The notes under the pieces: model-generated
Told to the model about the DNA's origin: nothing
The model's database searches: none
Seen by the model: only the letters and a program-made list of their open reading frames with translations
Made by a program: the position numbers and the translations under genes
DNA from: Nostoc sp. WHI
GTDB lineage: Bacteria > Cyanobacteriota > Cyanobacteriia > Cyanobacteriales > Nostocaceae
Assembly: GCF_015714725.1 (NCBI RefSeq)
Contig: NZ_WBKM01000356.1
Span: 1-64,000, forward strand
Reading direction: 5' to 3'
DNA: 64,000 nucleotides
Shown here: positions 8,347 through 15,479 of the stretch, piece after piece
How positions within the stretch are numbered: the stretch's first letter is position 1
Layout: each line of letters opens with the position of its first letter

Positions 8347-8602
8347 AGTAAATTAAGAAGCTTTAAACGGTACTGCCCAAAGTTGCCTAAGCATTGCTTC
8401 TGAGCAATCAATTTGGACTGCTCTGTGCCGTAATTTCTATTGGGTGATCAAACCTTTTGGGAAATCTTGATTTGTTGACCACACTAGTCAGGGTTCTCGT
8501 AGGCTAGACTATTGCTTCAACAAAGCGTCCATTAAGACTCCCCAAACAACAAATTAATCAGGTATAGTCTGACCGAAAATATGGGATTCAAGCCCCGTCC
8601 TT

Positions 8603-8743
8603 CTAGGACGGCTTTTTATTTATTTTTAGGTTTCTAATTAGTTCCCTCAACACGTCAGACTTTGTTCTACCATTTTGCTCACAGTAAATCTCGATGTGTT
8701 CAAACTCTGCGTCTGTTAAGCGAAAAAATATACTCTTCTTCAT
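8603..8743 (-). CDS. Ribbon-helix-helix (CopG-like) small protein in TnpB element
   Basis: A 46-residue protein. The strand SIFFRLTDAEFEHIEIYCEQ is followed by NGRTKSDVLRELIRNL, the beta-alpha-alpha pattern of CopG/Arc DNA-binding proteins (RLTDAE...GRTKSDVLRELI). It is transcribed divergently from tnpB, with 50 bp between the starts. Its TAG stop lies in the left-end hairpin, so the gene belongs to the element. It probably binds the shared promoter (palindrome ATATCGATAT at 8753-8762) and controls tnpB; this is inference. Confidence 0.75.
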   Translation of the reverse strand: MKKSIFFRLTDAEFEHIEIYCEQNGRTKSDVLRELIRNLKINKKPS

Positions 8744-8750
8744 GTCCTTT

Positions 8751-8776
8751 GTATATCGATATGATATATAATCATA
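8751..8776. promoter_or_regulatory. Putative divergent operator/promoter of the TnpB element
   Basis: Between the two divergent start codons lie the perfect palindrome ATATCGATAT (8753-8762) and adjoining GATATATAATCATA, which also offers a TATAAT-like -10. This is the natural place for autoregulation by the ribbon-helix-helix protein. Confidence 0.45.
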
Positions 8777-8793
8777 GCAGGAGGAATTGAGTT

Positions 8794-9954
8794 ATGAAAG
8801 CTAGGTATCAGTACAGATTTTACCCAACAGACCAACAGCAGCAGAGTTTAGCTCAGTTGTTCGGTTGCGTGAGAGTAGTTTGGAATGATGCCTTGGCTGT
8901 GTGCAAACAATCCGAAAAGAAGCCTAAGTCGGCTGAACTTCAAAAGTTGGTTATCACTCAGGCAAAAAAGACTGAAAAAAGAGTTTGGCTCAGTGAAGTA
9001 TCAAACATACCTCTACAGCAGTCTGTAGCTGATTTAGAAATAGCCTTTAAGAACTTTTTCGATTCCTGCAAAGGAAAGAGAAAAGGGCGCAAGGTTGGTT
9101 ATCCTAAATTCAAAAAGCGTACCTCTAGTCAGGGTGCAAGGCTTACTCGTGGTGGGTTCTCCTTAAAAGGTAGTGGTGTTTACCTCGCAAAAATTGGAGT
9201 TGTGAAACCGATTTGGTCTAGAAGACTGCCATCGGAACCTAGCTCAGTTACTATCATCAAGGATAGCGCTAACCGCTACTTCCTAAGTTTTGTAGTAGAA
9301 GTTGAACCCATTAATACTGATGCCAAAAACCAAAGCGTTGGAATTGATTTAGGGATTAAAACTTTTGCTGTGATGAGCAACGGTGAAAAAGCTGTGAGTC
9401 CTTGCTACAAGACACTTGACCGGAGAGTACGAAGACTTCAAAAGCGGTTGGCGCGTCAACAAAATGGGTCGAAGCGTAGGAACAAAATCAGGATTAAAAT
9501 TGCTAAACTGCACAACCAAATAGCTGATACTCGCTCTTCCTTTCTGCACAAACTGTCAACTAAAGTCGTTAGTGAAAACCAAACTATCGTTTTAGAAGAT
9601 TTGAATGTGTCAGGACTGGTCAGAAACCGTAAACTATCTAGAGTAATTAGTCAGCAAGGATGGAGAGAGTTCAGGGTCTTGGTTGAAGCAAAGTCTGAGA
9701 AATTTGGTAGGAAGTTTGTTGTGATTAGTCGCTGGGAACCAACGAGCCAAACTTGTTCAGATTGTGGCTACAGATGGGGAAAGATTGATTTATCGGTGCG
9801 TTCTGTGCTTTGTCTGAATTGCGGCACAGAACACGACCGGGATGAGAATGCTTCAGTAAATATAGAAAAAGTCGGGATAGGGCATTGCCACGACTCTAAA
9901 TGTACGTCGAGACAGAGTAAGACTACCTCGCTAGCATCAGTCCTTGAAGCGTAA
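8794..9954 (+). CDS. tnpB: RNA-guided endonuclease TnpB
   Basis: A 386-residue OrfB/TnpB protein, a transposon-encoded RuvC nuclease guided by an RNA from the element's right end. The RuvC triad looks intact: Asp185 in GIDLGIKTF, Glu268 in IVLEDLNVSG, Asp350 in HDRDENASVN. The zinc ribbon is CSDCGYRW ... CLNCGTEH. The N-terminal helical domain begins MKARYQYRFYPT. A strong AGGAGG lies 9 bp before the ATG. Length is standard. No tnpA is present, so it can move only if a TnpA acts in trans. Confidence 0.93.
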   Translation: MKARYQYRFYPTDQQQQSLAQLFGCVRVVWNDALAVCKQSEKKPKSAELQKLVITQAKKTEKRVWLSEVSNIPLQQSVADLEIAFKNFFDSCKGKRKGRKVGYPKFKKRTSSQGARLTRGGFSLKGSGVYLAKIGVVKPIWSRRLPSEPSSVTIIKDSANRYFLSFVVEVEPINTDAKNQSVGIDLGIKTFAVMSNGEKAVSPCYKTLDRRVRRLQKRLARQQNGSKRRNKIRIKIAKLHNQIADTRSSFLHKLSTKVVSENQTIVLEDLNVSGLVRNRKLSRVISQQGWREFRVLVEAKSEKFGRKFVVISRWEPTSQTCSDCGYRWGKIDLSVRSVLCLNCGTEHDRDENASVNIEKVGIGHCHDSKCTSRQSKTTSLASVLEA

Positions 9955-9992
9955 AGAATCCCCACGCCTTCAGGCTGGGGAGTATGTCAAAA
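9890..9992 (+). ncRNA. Candidate omega/reRNA and right end of the TnpB element
   Basis: By analogy with TnpB systems, the guide RNA scaffold should overlap the 3' end of tnpB and end at the right-end hairpin (9960-9980, GCC-TTCA-GGC core) and the GTATGTCAA boundary. The guide would then be the flanking DNA after about 9990. A related hairpin and boundary (GGGGAGTGTCAA) occurs at 12314-12342. Position is inferred from the family, not demonstrated. Confidence 0.5.
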
Positions 9993-10071
9993 GTAAATTC
10001 TTGCTTACTTTAACCTTAAGGATAATTAAGTATTAAGGTAAATTTTGTGTCTAAAGTTGCAATCATCACCA

Positions 10072-10365
10072 ATGGTGAAATCTATTAACAATATTATTAT
10101 TGAGGCAGAGAAGATGCGCTGTAGTGTGTCTTTACAAGTTATACCCTCCGCGGAGAATAATGAAGAGATTAATGTCTGGTTGAAGTTATACAGGTCAGTT
10201 TTAGATAAATGTCGGTATACTTCTCTAAAATTGGCTGTGCGATCGCTTGTGTTAAAAGCTTATCCCCTAACAAATTTTCGCACTGCCAATTCTGTTAGGC
10301 TTGGCAGTAGTGAAAACAATAAAAAACAGTGCCATAGTATTGTGGCACTGTCAAACTATAGTTGA
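10072..10365 (+). CDS. Doubtful small open reading frame before ftsZ
   Basis: An open frame of about 97 codons (MVKSINNIIIEAEKMRCSVS...) between the TnpB element and ftsZ. Its central part (EEINVWLKLYRSVLDKCRYTSLKLAVRSLVLKAY) looks protein-like, but the 3' third runs through two strong hairpins, which argues against coding there. No homology was recognised. Confidence 0.25.
   Translation: MVKSINNIIIEAEKMRCSVSLQVIPSAENNEEINVWLKLYRSVLDKCRYTSLKLAVRSLVLKAYPLTNFRTANSVRLGSSENNKKQCHSIVALSNYS
10281..10350. repeat. Two consecutive hairpins upstream of ftsZ
   Basis: ACTGCCAA/TTGGCAGT (10282-10308) and CAGTGCCA/TGGCACTG (10327-10350). The arms share a TGCCA/TGGCA core, so alternative pairing between the two hairpins is possible. 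They could end transcription from upstream or act in the ftsZ leader, 70 bp before its ATG. Confidence 0.5.
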
Positions 10366-10419
10366 CTCTTAGGTGAATAACACCGAAAAAAGTCGTTTAT
10401 CTACCCTTTCACAAATCCA

Positions 10420-11724
10420 ATGACGCTTGATAATAACCAAGGACTTATCTATAAAAATTCCCAATCTACGGGACAGCCGGGGTTTTCTCTGTCAGTTAAC
10501 TCGACCAATCCCTTTAATAACTCTGGGCTGAACTTCGGACAAAATCACGACGGTAAAAAGATTTCTGCTGAAAATAGCCGAATTGGCGAGATTGTTCCTG
10601 GTCGGGTCGCCAACATCAAAGTGATTGGTGTCGGTGGCGGCGGTGGCAATGCTGTTAACCGCATGATCGAGTCTGATGTCTCTGGGGTAGAGTTTTGGTC
10701 AATTAACACTGATGCCCAAGCTCTTACCTTAGCCGGCGCTCCAAGTAGATTGCAAATTGGACAGAAGCTAACGCGGGGTTTAGGAGCAGGTGGTAATCCT
10801 GCCATCGGTCAAAAGGCAGCTGAGGAATCACGAGACGAAATTGCCACAGCTTTAGAGGGTGCAGATTTAGTATTTATCACTGCTGGTATGGGGGGTGGTA
10901 CCGGGACAGGTGCGGCTCCAATCGTGGCAGAAGTAGCCAAGGAAATGGGCGCTCTCACTGTCGGTGTGGTAACACGTCCATTTGTGTTTGAGGGACGCCG
11001 CCGCACCAGTCAGGCGGAACAAGGTATTGAAGGACTAAAAAGTAGAGTAGATACACTGATCATTATCCCCAACAACAAACTGCTGGAAGTGATCCCAGAA
11101 CAAACGCCTGTACAAGAAGCTTTTCGCTATGCAGATGATGTGCTGCGTCAAGGGGTGCAAGGTATTTCTGATATCATCACGATCCCCGGTTTGGTAAACG
11201 TTGACTTTGCTGATGTCCGAGCTGTGATGGCAGATGCGGGATCGGCCTTGATGGGAATTGGAGTGAGTTCGGGAAAATCTAGAGCCAGAGAAGCAGCGAT
11301 CGCAGCTATTTCTTCACCGTTACTAGAGTGTTCTATTGAAGGTGCCAGAGGGGTTGTCTTTAACATTACTGGTGGTACTGACCTCACCTTGCATGAAGTG
11401 AATGCTGCCGCAGAAGCAATCTATGAAGTAGTTGATCCCAACGCCAATATTATTTTTGGGGCTGTAATTGATGACAGACTCCAAGGTGAGGTAAGAATTA
11501 CTGTAATTGCCACTGGGTTTACAGGTGAAGTGCAAGCGGCGGTACAACAAAGCGTGGCGAACGTTCGGATAACACCTAGTACTCCAAAGCGACCAACAAC
11601 ACAACAACCCGCAGTTAATCCCCCAACTCCAACTCCGACTCCGACTCCAACTCCAGAACCAAAAGAAAAACTTGGATTGGATATACCTGATTTTCTGAAA
11701 AACCGACGTACACCAAGGAATTAA
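10420..11724 (+). CDS. ftsZ: Cell division GTPase FtsZ
   Basis: Tubulin-like ring protein of 434 residues. GTP-binding motifs are [15 protein letters not shown] (residues 68-82) and the tubulin signature GGGTGTG (158-164); the T7 region NVDFADVR follows. The N-terminal extension of about 60 residues before the globular core is usual in cyanobacteria. The C-terminus has a PT-repeat linker, encoded by imperfect ACTCCA/ACTCCG hexamers at about 11626-11655, and the conserved tail [11 protein letters not shown] that binds FtsA/SepF/ZipN-type partners. Confidence 0.98.
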   Translation: MTLDNNQGLIYKNSQSTGQPGFSLSVNSTNPFNNSGLNFGQNHDGKKISAENSRIGEIVPGRVANIKVIGVGGGGGNAVNRMIESDVSGVEFWSINTDAQALTLAGAPSRLQIGQKLTRGLGAGGNPAIGQKAAEESRDEIATALEGADLVFITAGMGGGTGTGAAPIVAEVAKEMGALTVGVVTRPFVFEGRRRTSQAEQGIEGLKSRVDTLIIIPNNKLLEVIPEQTPVQEAFRYADDVLRQGVQGISDIITIPGLVNVDFADVRAVMADAGSALMGIGVSSGKSRAREAAIAAISSPLLECSIEGARGVVFNITGGTDLTLHEVNAAAEAIYEVVDPNANIIFGAVIDDRLQGEVRITVIATGFTGEVQAAVQQSVANVRITPSTPKRPTTQQPAVNPPTPTPTPTPTPEPKEKLGLDIPDFLKNRRTPRN

Positions 11725-12190
11725 AAGATTTTGGATTTGAGATTTTAGATTAAATTAGCAGTCTCAGGTTAGGCTGAATGCTGTATAACATCTGCTAGTT
11801 CCAGGGTTCTACCAAAGGCAGGGGTAAGCAATCCGTTGCCATCCCCAATTTTGCCAATTGGTAAAAAAACTCGTCAATGCTACTTTTATAAAAACACTCG
11901 TTGAAAACCCTTGAGTAACAGGCGCTATGCGCCGTATTACGTACTTTAGGCTGCGTGATGAAAACGGTTTGAGGTGTTTACGCTTTATTTCACGTTCTGG
12001 TAAAATTAGGTTTAACAGGAACGGTAATCAACCTGTATAAAAACCTAAATGCCTAGCGGCAATCTGTACCTTGACAATTGAAGATATGGGGTTCTATTCC
12101 ATAGTTCTAGTTCCTGCCCAGGAATAGGTAAAATCTTCTCTGCGAGACGCTTTGCGAACATGGGGACTAGGCGATCAGAATTTCAATCAA
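11725..12190. other. Long non-coding stretch after ftsZ with structured segments
   Basis: No gene was recognised. It includes a GGCGC-TAT-GCGCC hairpin (about 11921-11934) and a region up to 12180 without coding periodicity. It leads into the right-end-like sequence at 12195-12345, so it may be the eroded body of an IS200/IS605 element or an unrelated structured RNA. Confidence 0.4.
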
Positions 12191-12194
12191 ACAA

Positions 12195-12345
12195 ATTTTG
12201 GAATCATCCAACTACCGAGGGGCACTCGGAAAGTTAACGCTTGAGGAGAGAACCACAAGGAGGCTTAGATACCGCAAGGGGTCTAATCTAAGTGGACTCG
12301 TTGAATCAAGAATCCCCGCACCTTCAGGTCGGGGAGTGTCAAAGA
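12195..12345 (+). mobile_element. Degenerate IS200/IS605 right end with reRNA-like scaffold
   Basis: Contains a stem CTTAGATACC...GGTCTAATCTAAG (about 12264-12293), the run GAATCAAGAATCCCC, a terminal hairpin CCCCG-c-ACC-TTCA-GGTCGGGG (12314-12334) and the end GGGGAGTGTCAA. This matches the layout of the intact TnpB element's right end at 9955-9990 (GAATCCCC, hairpin, GTATGTCAA). No tnpB frame survives. Confidence 0.5.
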
Positions 12346-12552
12346 ATGAACTTGGGCAGGAGCCTGCTGGCTTGCATACCCTACCGTGTTTTTGTGACAA
12401 AAAACAGGAAGGACTGCCCAATTACGGATGATGCTACATCTACCTTCACGATCCACTAAACTTATATTCCGATAAGCAAGTATATTTACTGAAAGTAGTG
12501 GCGTGGAAACTTGATTACACAAGTGTCCACGCCAAATTCGCTTCTTAGAGAA

Positions 12553-12645
12553 TATGACTTACGCAAACAATAGCCGAAACCTTGATTTTCAGGTAGGGGC
12601 AATTCATGAATTGCCCCTACAGCGTGTAGTTTTGCGTAAGTCTTA
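12553..12645. mobile_element. Family A short element, 93 bp, TSD AGAGAA
   Basis: Reverse orientation relative to the copy at 8254. Ends TATGACTTACGC and GCGTAAGTCTTA, the central GGGGCAATTC-ATGAATTGCCCC palindrome, and AGAGAA duplicated at 12547-12552 and 12646-12651. It lies just downstream of gshB. Confidence 0.8.
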
Positions 12646-12663
12646 AGAGAATAGGACAGCAAA

Positions 12664-13638
12664 TTATTTTTTGATTTTTAGAGTTTGTTCAATCCATTGA
12701 ATAACTTGATGACCAAGGCGAGTACCATCTAGACGGTCAATCTCACGAATTCCGGTAGGACTGGTGACGTTAACTTCAGTCAGGTAGCCACCAATAACGT
12801 CAATACCTACAAAAATTAAACCGTCTTGGCGTAAACGCTCGGCTAATTGGGTACAGATTTCATACTCTCTTGGGGTAATTCCGGTTTGAGCGACTGTGCC
12901 ACCAGTTGCCATATTATTGCGAAAATCAGTTGCGCTAGAGAGACGATTGAGCGCACCAATCGGTTCGCCATTGAGCAGGATAATTCGCTTATCTCCCTCT
13001 TTTGCCTGCGGTAAATAGGTCTGCACCATTACTGGCACTCGACCTTGGAGGGTACTGAGTTCGACAATTGAATTAAAATTGCGATCGCTTGATTGTAAGA
13101 ACAAAATTCCTTCCCCAGCTTTGTTACCCAGTGGTTTGAGAATCGTAGCTCCCTTTGCTTCCACAAATTGCCGGATAAACTGCTTATCAGCACTGACAAT
13201 CGTTTCTGGAATTGCTTTGGTAAACTGAAGGGCATACATTTTCTCATTTGCCCCTCGGATGCCACTGGGACTATTAATCAATAAAGTTTTATTTTGGTCA
13301 ATGTAATCCAAAATATAAGTGGCATAGAGGTAGGAATCATTGACTGGTGGATCTGTCCGCATAAATACGGCATCCATTGTCTCTAAAGAAGTTAAGGAGG
13401 AATCGCTCAACTTATACCAAGGATTCGCCGCTACCCAGCGTCCCTCCACCAACTGCACTGGTACAACTTCAACTCGCTGTAGGAAAGCCCAAGCTTTGCT
13501 CTCCACTACACTCAGCAGATTTGGCTGAGTCACCCAAACTTCGTGTCCCAGAATTTGCGCTGCTTCGATCAGGGCAATGCTGGTATCATGACACGGGTCA
13601 AGCTGATGGATGGGATCAATGATAAAAGCCAGTTTCAC
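12664..13638 (-). CDS. gshB: Glutathione synthetase GshB
   Basis: ATP-grasp ligase joining gamma-glutamylcysteine and glycine, 324 residues, the usual length. The start MKLAFIIDPIHQLDPCHDTS is the substrate-binding N-domain. The ATP-grasp part includes ATILKPLGNKAGEGILFL and the C-terminal EVNVTSPTGIREID loop. FMRTDPPVNDSYLYATYILD is diagnostic. No glutamate-cysteine ligase or glutaredoxin gene adjoins it in the window. Confidence 0.96.
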   Translation of the reverse strand: MKLAFIIDPIHQLDPCHDTSIALIEAAQILGHEVWVTQPNLLSVVESKAWAFLQRVEVVPVQLVEGRWVAANPWYKLSDSSLTSLETMDAVFMRTDPPVNDSYLYATYILDYIDQNKTLLINSPSGIRGANEKMYALQFTKAIPETIVSADKQFIRQFVEAKGATILKPLGNKAGEGILFLQSSDRNFNSIVELSTLQGRVPVMVQTYLPQAKEGDKRIILLNGEPIGALNRLSSATDFRNNMATGGTVAQTGITPREYEICTQLAERLRQDGLIFVGIDVIGGYLTEVNVTSPTGIREIDRLDGTRLGHQVIQWIEQTLKIKK

Positions 13639-13957
13639 CCTTTACACCTCAATCACCAGGAAATTAAATAGCTTTTCAATTATAAGGAAAATGCTGAAAA
13701 CCCCGAAGTAAATTCTTCAAAACTTTTTGGTTTTGAAGAATGAGCATCTTTCAAGTCGGGGATGAAAGCTATCTATCCATTCTTCAACAAAACTGGTTAT
13801 CGTTGATATAAAGTCTGAAAACATCATGTTAAAATGCAGAATTGCGGCCATTCGCTTTCAGTTTTGGCGTTTACTGCTCAGAAAGCCCTTCAAACCATCC
13901 GTCCGCCTCAAACTGATGCCGCCACTGGCGACAGGCCGATGTTAATTCTGGAGTTTT
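13639..13957. other. Divergent intergenic region with nested hairpin
   Basis: Holds the promoters of gshB (leftward) and the RNA helicase gene (rightward). An 11-bp stem TTCTTCAAAAC/GTTTTGAAGAA (13713-13740) is nested between CCCCGA and TCGGGG, giving a two-tier hairpin that resembles an IS200/IS605 end. The helicase 5' leader from about 13830 is more GC-rich. Confidence 0.45.
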
Positions 13958-15304
13958 ATGTCTTTTTCTACTCTCGGCTTGTCCAATGAAATTATCCGTG
14001 CCGTCACCGAGCGAGGGTACACCAAACCCACACCAATCCAGATGCAGGCGATTCCTGCCGTCTTATCGGGTGGTGATGTGCTAGCTGGTGCCCAAACTGG
14101 GACTGGAAAGACTGCCAGCTTCACCCTGCCGCTCCTTCATCGGTTGTCGTCCGACAAAAGCGTTAAAACCACATCTAATGGATGCTCGCCGATCCGGGCG
14201 CTAATTCTCACCCCGACTCGTGAACTCGCCGCACAGGTAGAGGAGAGCGTGATTTCCTATGGCAAGTACCTGAAACTGAACTCAATGGTAATGTTCGGTG
14301 GGGTCAGCATTAGTCAGCAAAAACGGCGTTTAAACAGCCGCGTGGATATTCTGGTTGCTACCCCAGGACGACTGCTAGACCATGTGCAGCAGGGCACGGT
14401 GAACTTGTCGCAGATTGAGGTGTTAGTGCTGGATGAAGCAGATCGGATGCTAGATATGGGCTTTATTCGTGATATTCGCCGCATTCTCTCGCTTCTGCCC
14501 AAACAGCGACAGAACTTGCTATTCTTCGCCACCTTCTCGGAAAAAATCAAGGAACTTGCTGCCGGGCTACTCAATCACCCGACGCTGATTGAGGTAGCAC
14601 GCCGCAACGTTACCGCCGACACAGTGCTACAGAAAGTCTACAAGGTAGACCGGGACAGAAAGCATCAATTACTTGCTCACCTGATACGGCAAAACAATTG
14701 GGAGCAAGTGCTAGTGTTCACTCGCACCAAATATGGTGCAGACCGTCTGGTAAAGCAATTGGCCGACGATCGCATTCCAGCATTGGCTATCCACGGTAAC
14801 AAGAGCCAATCGGCGCGTACCCACGCTCTGGCAAAGTTTAAGAACGGTGGTGTACGGGTACTGGTGGCTACCGACATTGCATCTCGCGGTCTTGACATCA
14901 ACGAACTGCCCCATGTGGTCAACTTTAATCTGCCTAATGTAGCGGAGGATTATGTTCACCGTATTGGTCGCACTGGTCGCGCTGGCGCGTCAGGTGAGGC
15001 CGTATCCCTGGTATGCGCCGATGAATCCCAGCTGTTGGCAGATATCGAAAAACTGATCGAACGGCGCTTGCCATTTGAAGTGGTGGCTGGCTTTGAAGCC
15101 AATTTCCCCAGCCAGGCGGAAGCAATTCCAGATGGACGTAAACATAGACCCAAATCAAAAGGTGACAAGCCTCCGGCTCGTTCGACTGCTAAACCTTTAC
15201 CACAGACATCGGTTAAACAATCAACACCGCGAACTGTGACAAGTGGCAAAAAGTCAAGTAGTAGTTCGGGAACATCACGCCGTTGGGCTAAAGGCGATCG
15301 CTGA
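13958..15304 (+). CDS. DEAD-box RNA helicase, RhlE type
   Basis: ATP-dependent RNA helicase of 448 residues. Motifs in order: Q motif ([12 protein letters not shown]), I AQTGTGKT (46-52), Ia PTRELA, Ib TPGR, II DEAD (159-162), III region [42 protein letters not shown]. The C-terminal tail is basic and Ser/Pro-rich. Motif III reads Phe190-Ala-Thr where the family has Ser-Ala-Thr. Codon choice is more GC-rich than in the neighbours, which may mean later acquisition. It is probably a cold or stress RNA remodeler like the cyanobacterial Crh proteins. Confidence 0.92.
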   Translation: MSFSTLGLSNEIIRAVTERGYTKPTPIQMQAIPAVLSGGDVLAGAQTGTGKTASFTLPLLHRLSSDKSVKTTSNGCSPIRALILTPTRELAAQVEESVISYGKYLKLNSMVMFGGVSISQQKRRLNSRVDILVATPGRLLDHVQQGTVNLSQIEVLVLDEADRMLDMGFIRDIRRILSLLPKQRQNLLFFATFSEKIKELAAGLLNHPTLIEVARRNVTADTVLQKVYKVDRDRKHQLLAHLIRQNNWEQVLVFTRTKYGADRLVKQLADDRIPALAIHGNKSQSARTHALAKFKNGGVRVLVATDIASRGLDINELPHVVNFNLPNVAEDYVHRIGRTGRAGASGEAVSLVCADESQLLADIEKLIERRLPFEVVAGFEANFPSQAEAIPDGRKHRPKSKGDKPPARSTAKPLPQTSVKQSTPRTVTSGKKSSSSSGTSRRWAKGDR

Positions 15305-15356
15305 TCCATCAGCGTTATTAATAGCAACCACAACTGAACTTTTTTAAAGTCAAAAA

Positions 15357-15427
15357 CAGAACTTACGCAAACAATAGTTGAAAAGAATGATTTTTAGGTA
15401 GGGGCAATTCATGAATTGCCCCTACAG
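15357..15427. mobile_element. Family A short element, right end lost
   Basis: Starts CAGAACTTACGCAAACAATAG and holds the GGGGCAATTC-ATGAATTGCCCC palindrome, but after CCCTACAG the sequence departs from the other copies and no second terminal repeat is present. It lies 50 bp before the start of the next gene. Confidence 0.7.
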
Positions 15428-15479
15428 TCTTGGGGAACGGGGTAGACTGAGCAAAGAAGGCAACTACTTGCATTTAATC

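Larger units (their letters stand above)
8583..9992 (+). mobile_element. TnpB-only IS200/IS605-type element (IS1341-like)
   Basis: Bounded on the left by a hairpin CCGTCC-TTCTA-GGACGG (about 8595-8610) and on the right by a hairpin CCCCA-c-GCC-TTCA-GGC-TGGGG (9960-9980) with a GTATGTCAA end. It carries an intact tnpB and, divergently, a 46-codon ribbon-helix-helix gene; no tnpA. The absence of inverted repeats and presence of subterminal hairpins fit the family. Exact ends are estimated to within about 10 bp. It sits between ftsQ and ftsZ. Confidence 0.8.

Noticed and set aside
12198-12431. 77-codon frame covering the TnpB-like right end
   Set aside because: It runs through hairpins and the element boundary; better explained as non-coding scaffold of a degenerate IS200/IS605 end.
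15411-15479. N-terminal extension of the DUF255 protein
   Set aside because: These codons lie in a family A element and the following spacer; the family N-terminus starts at 15480.
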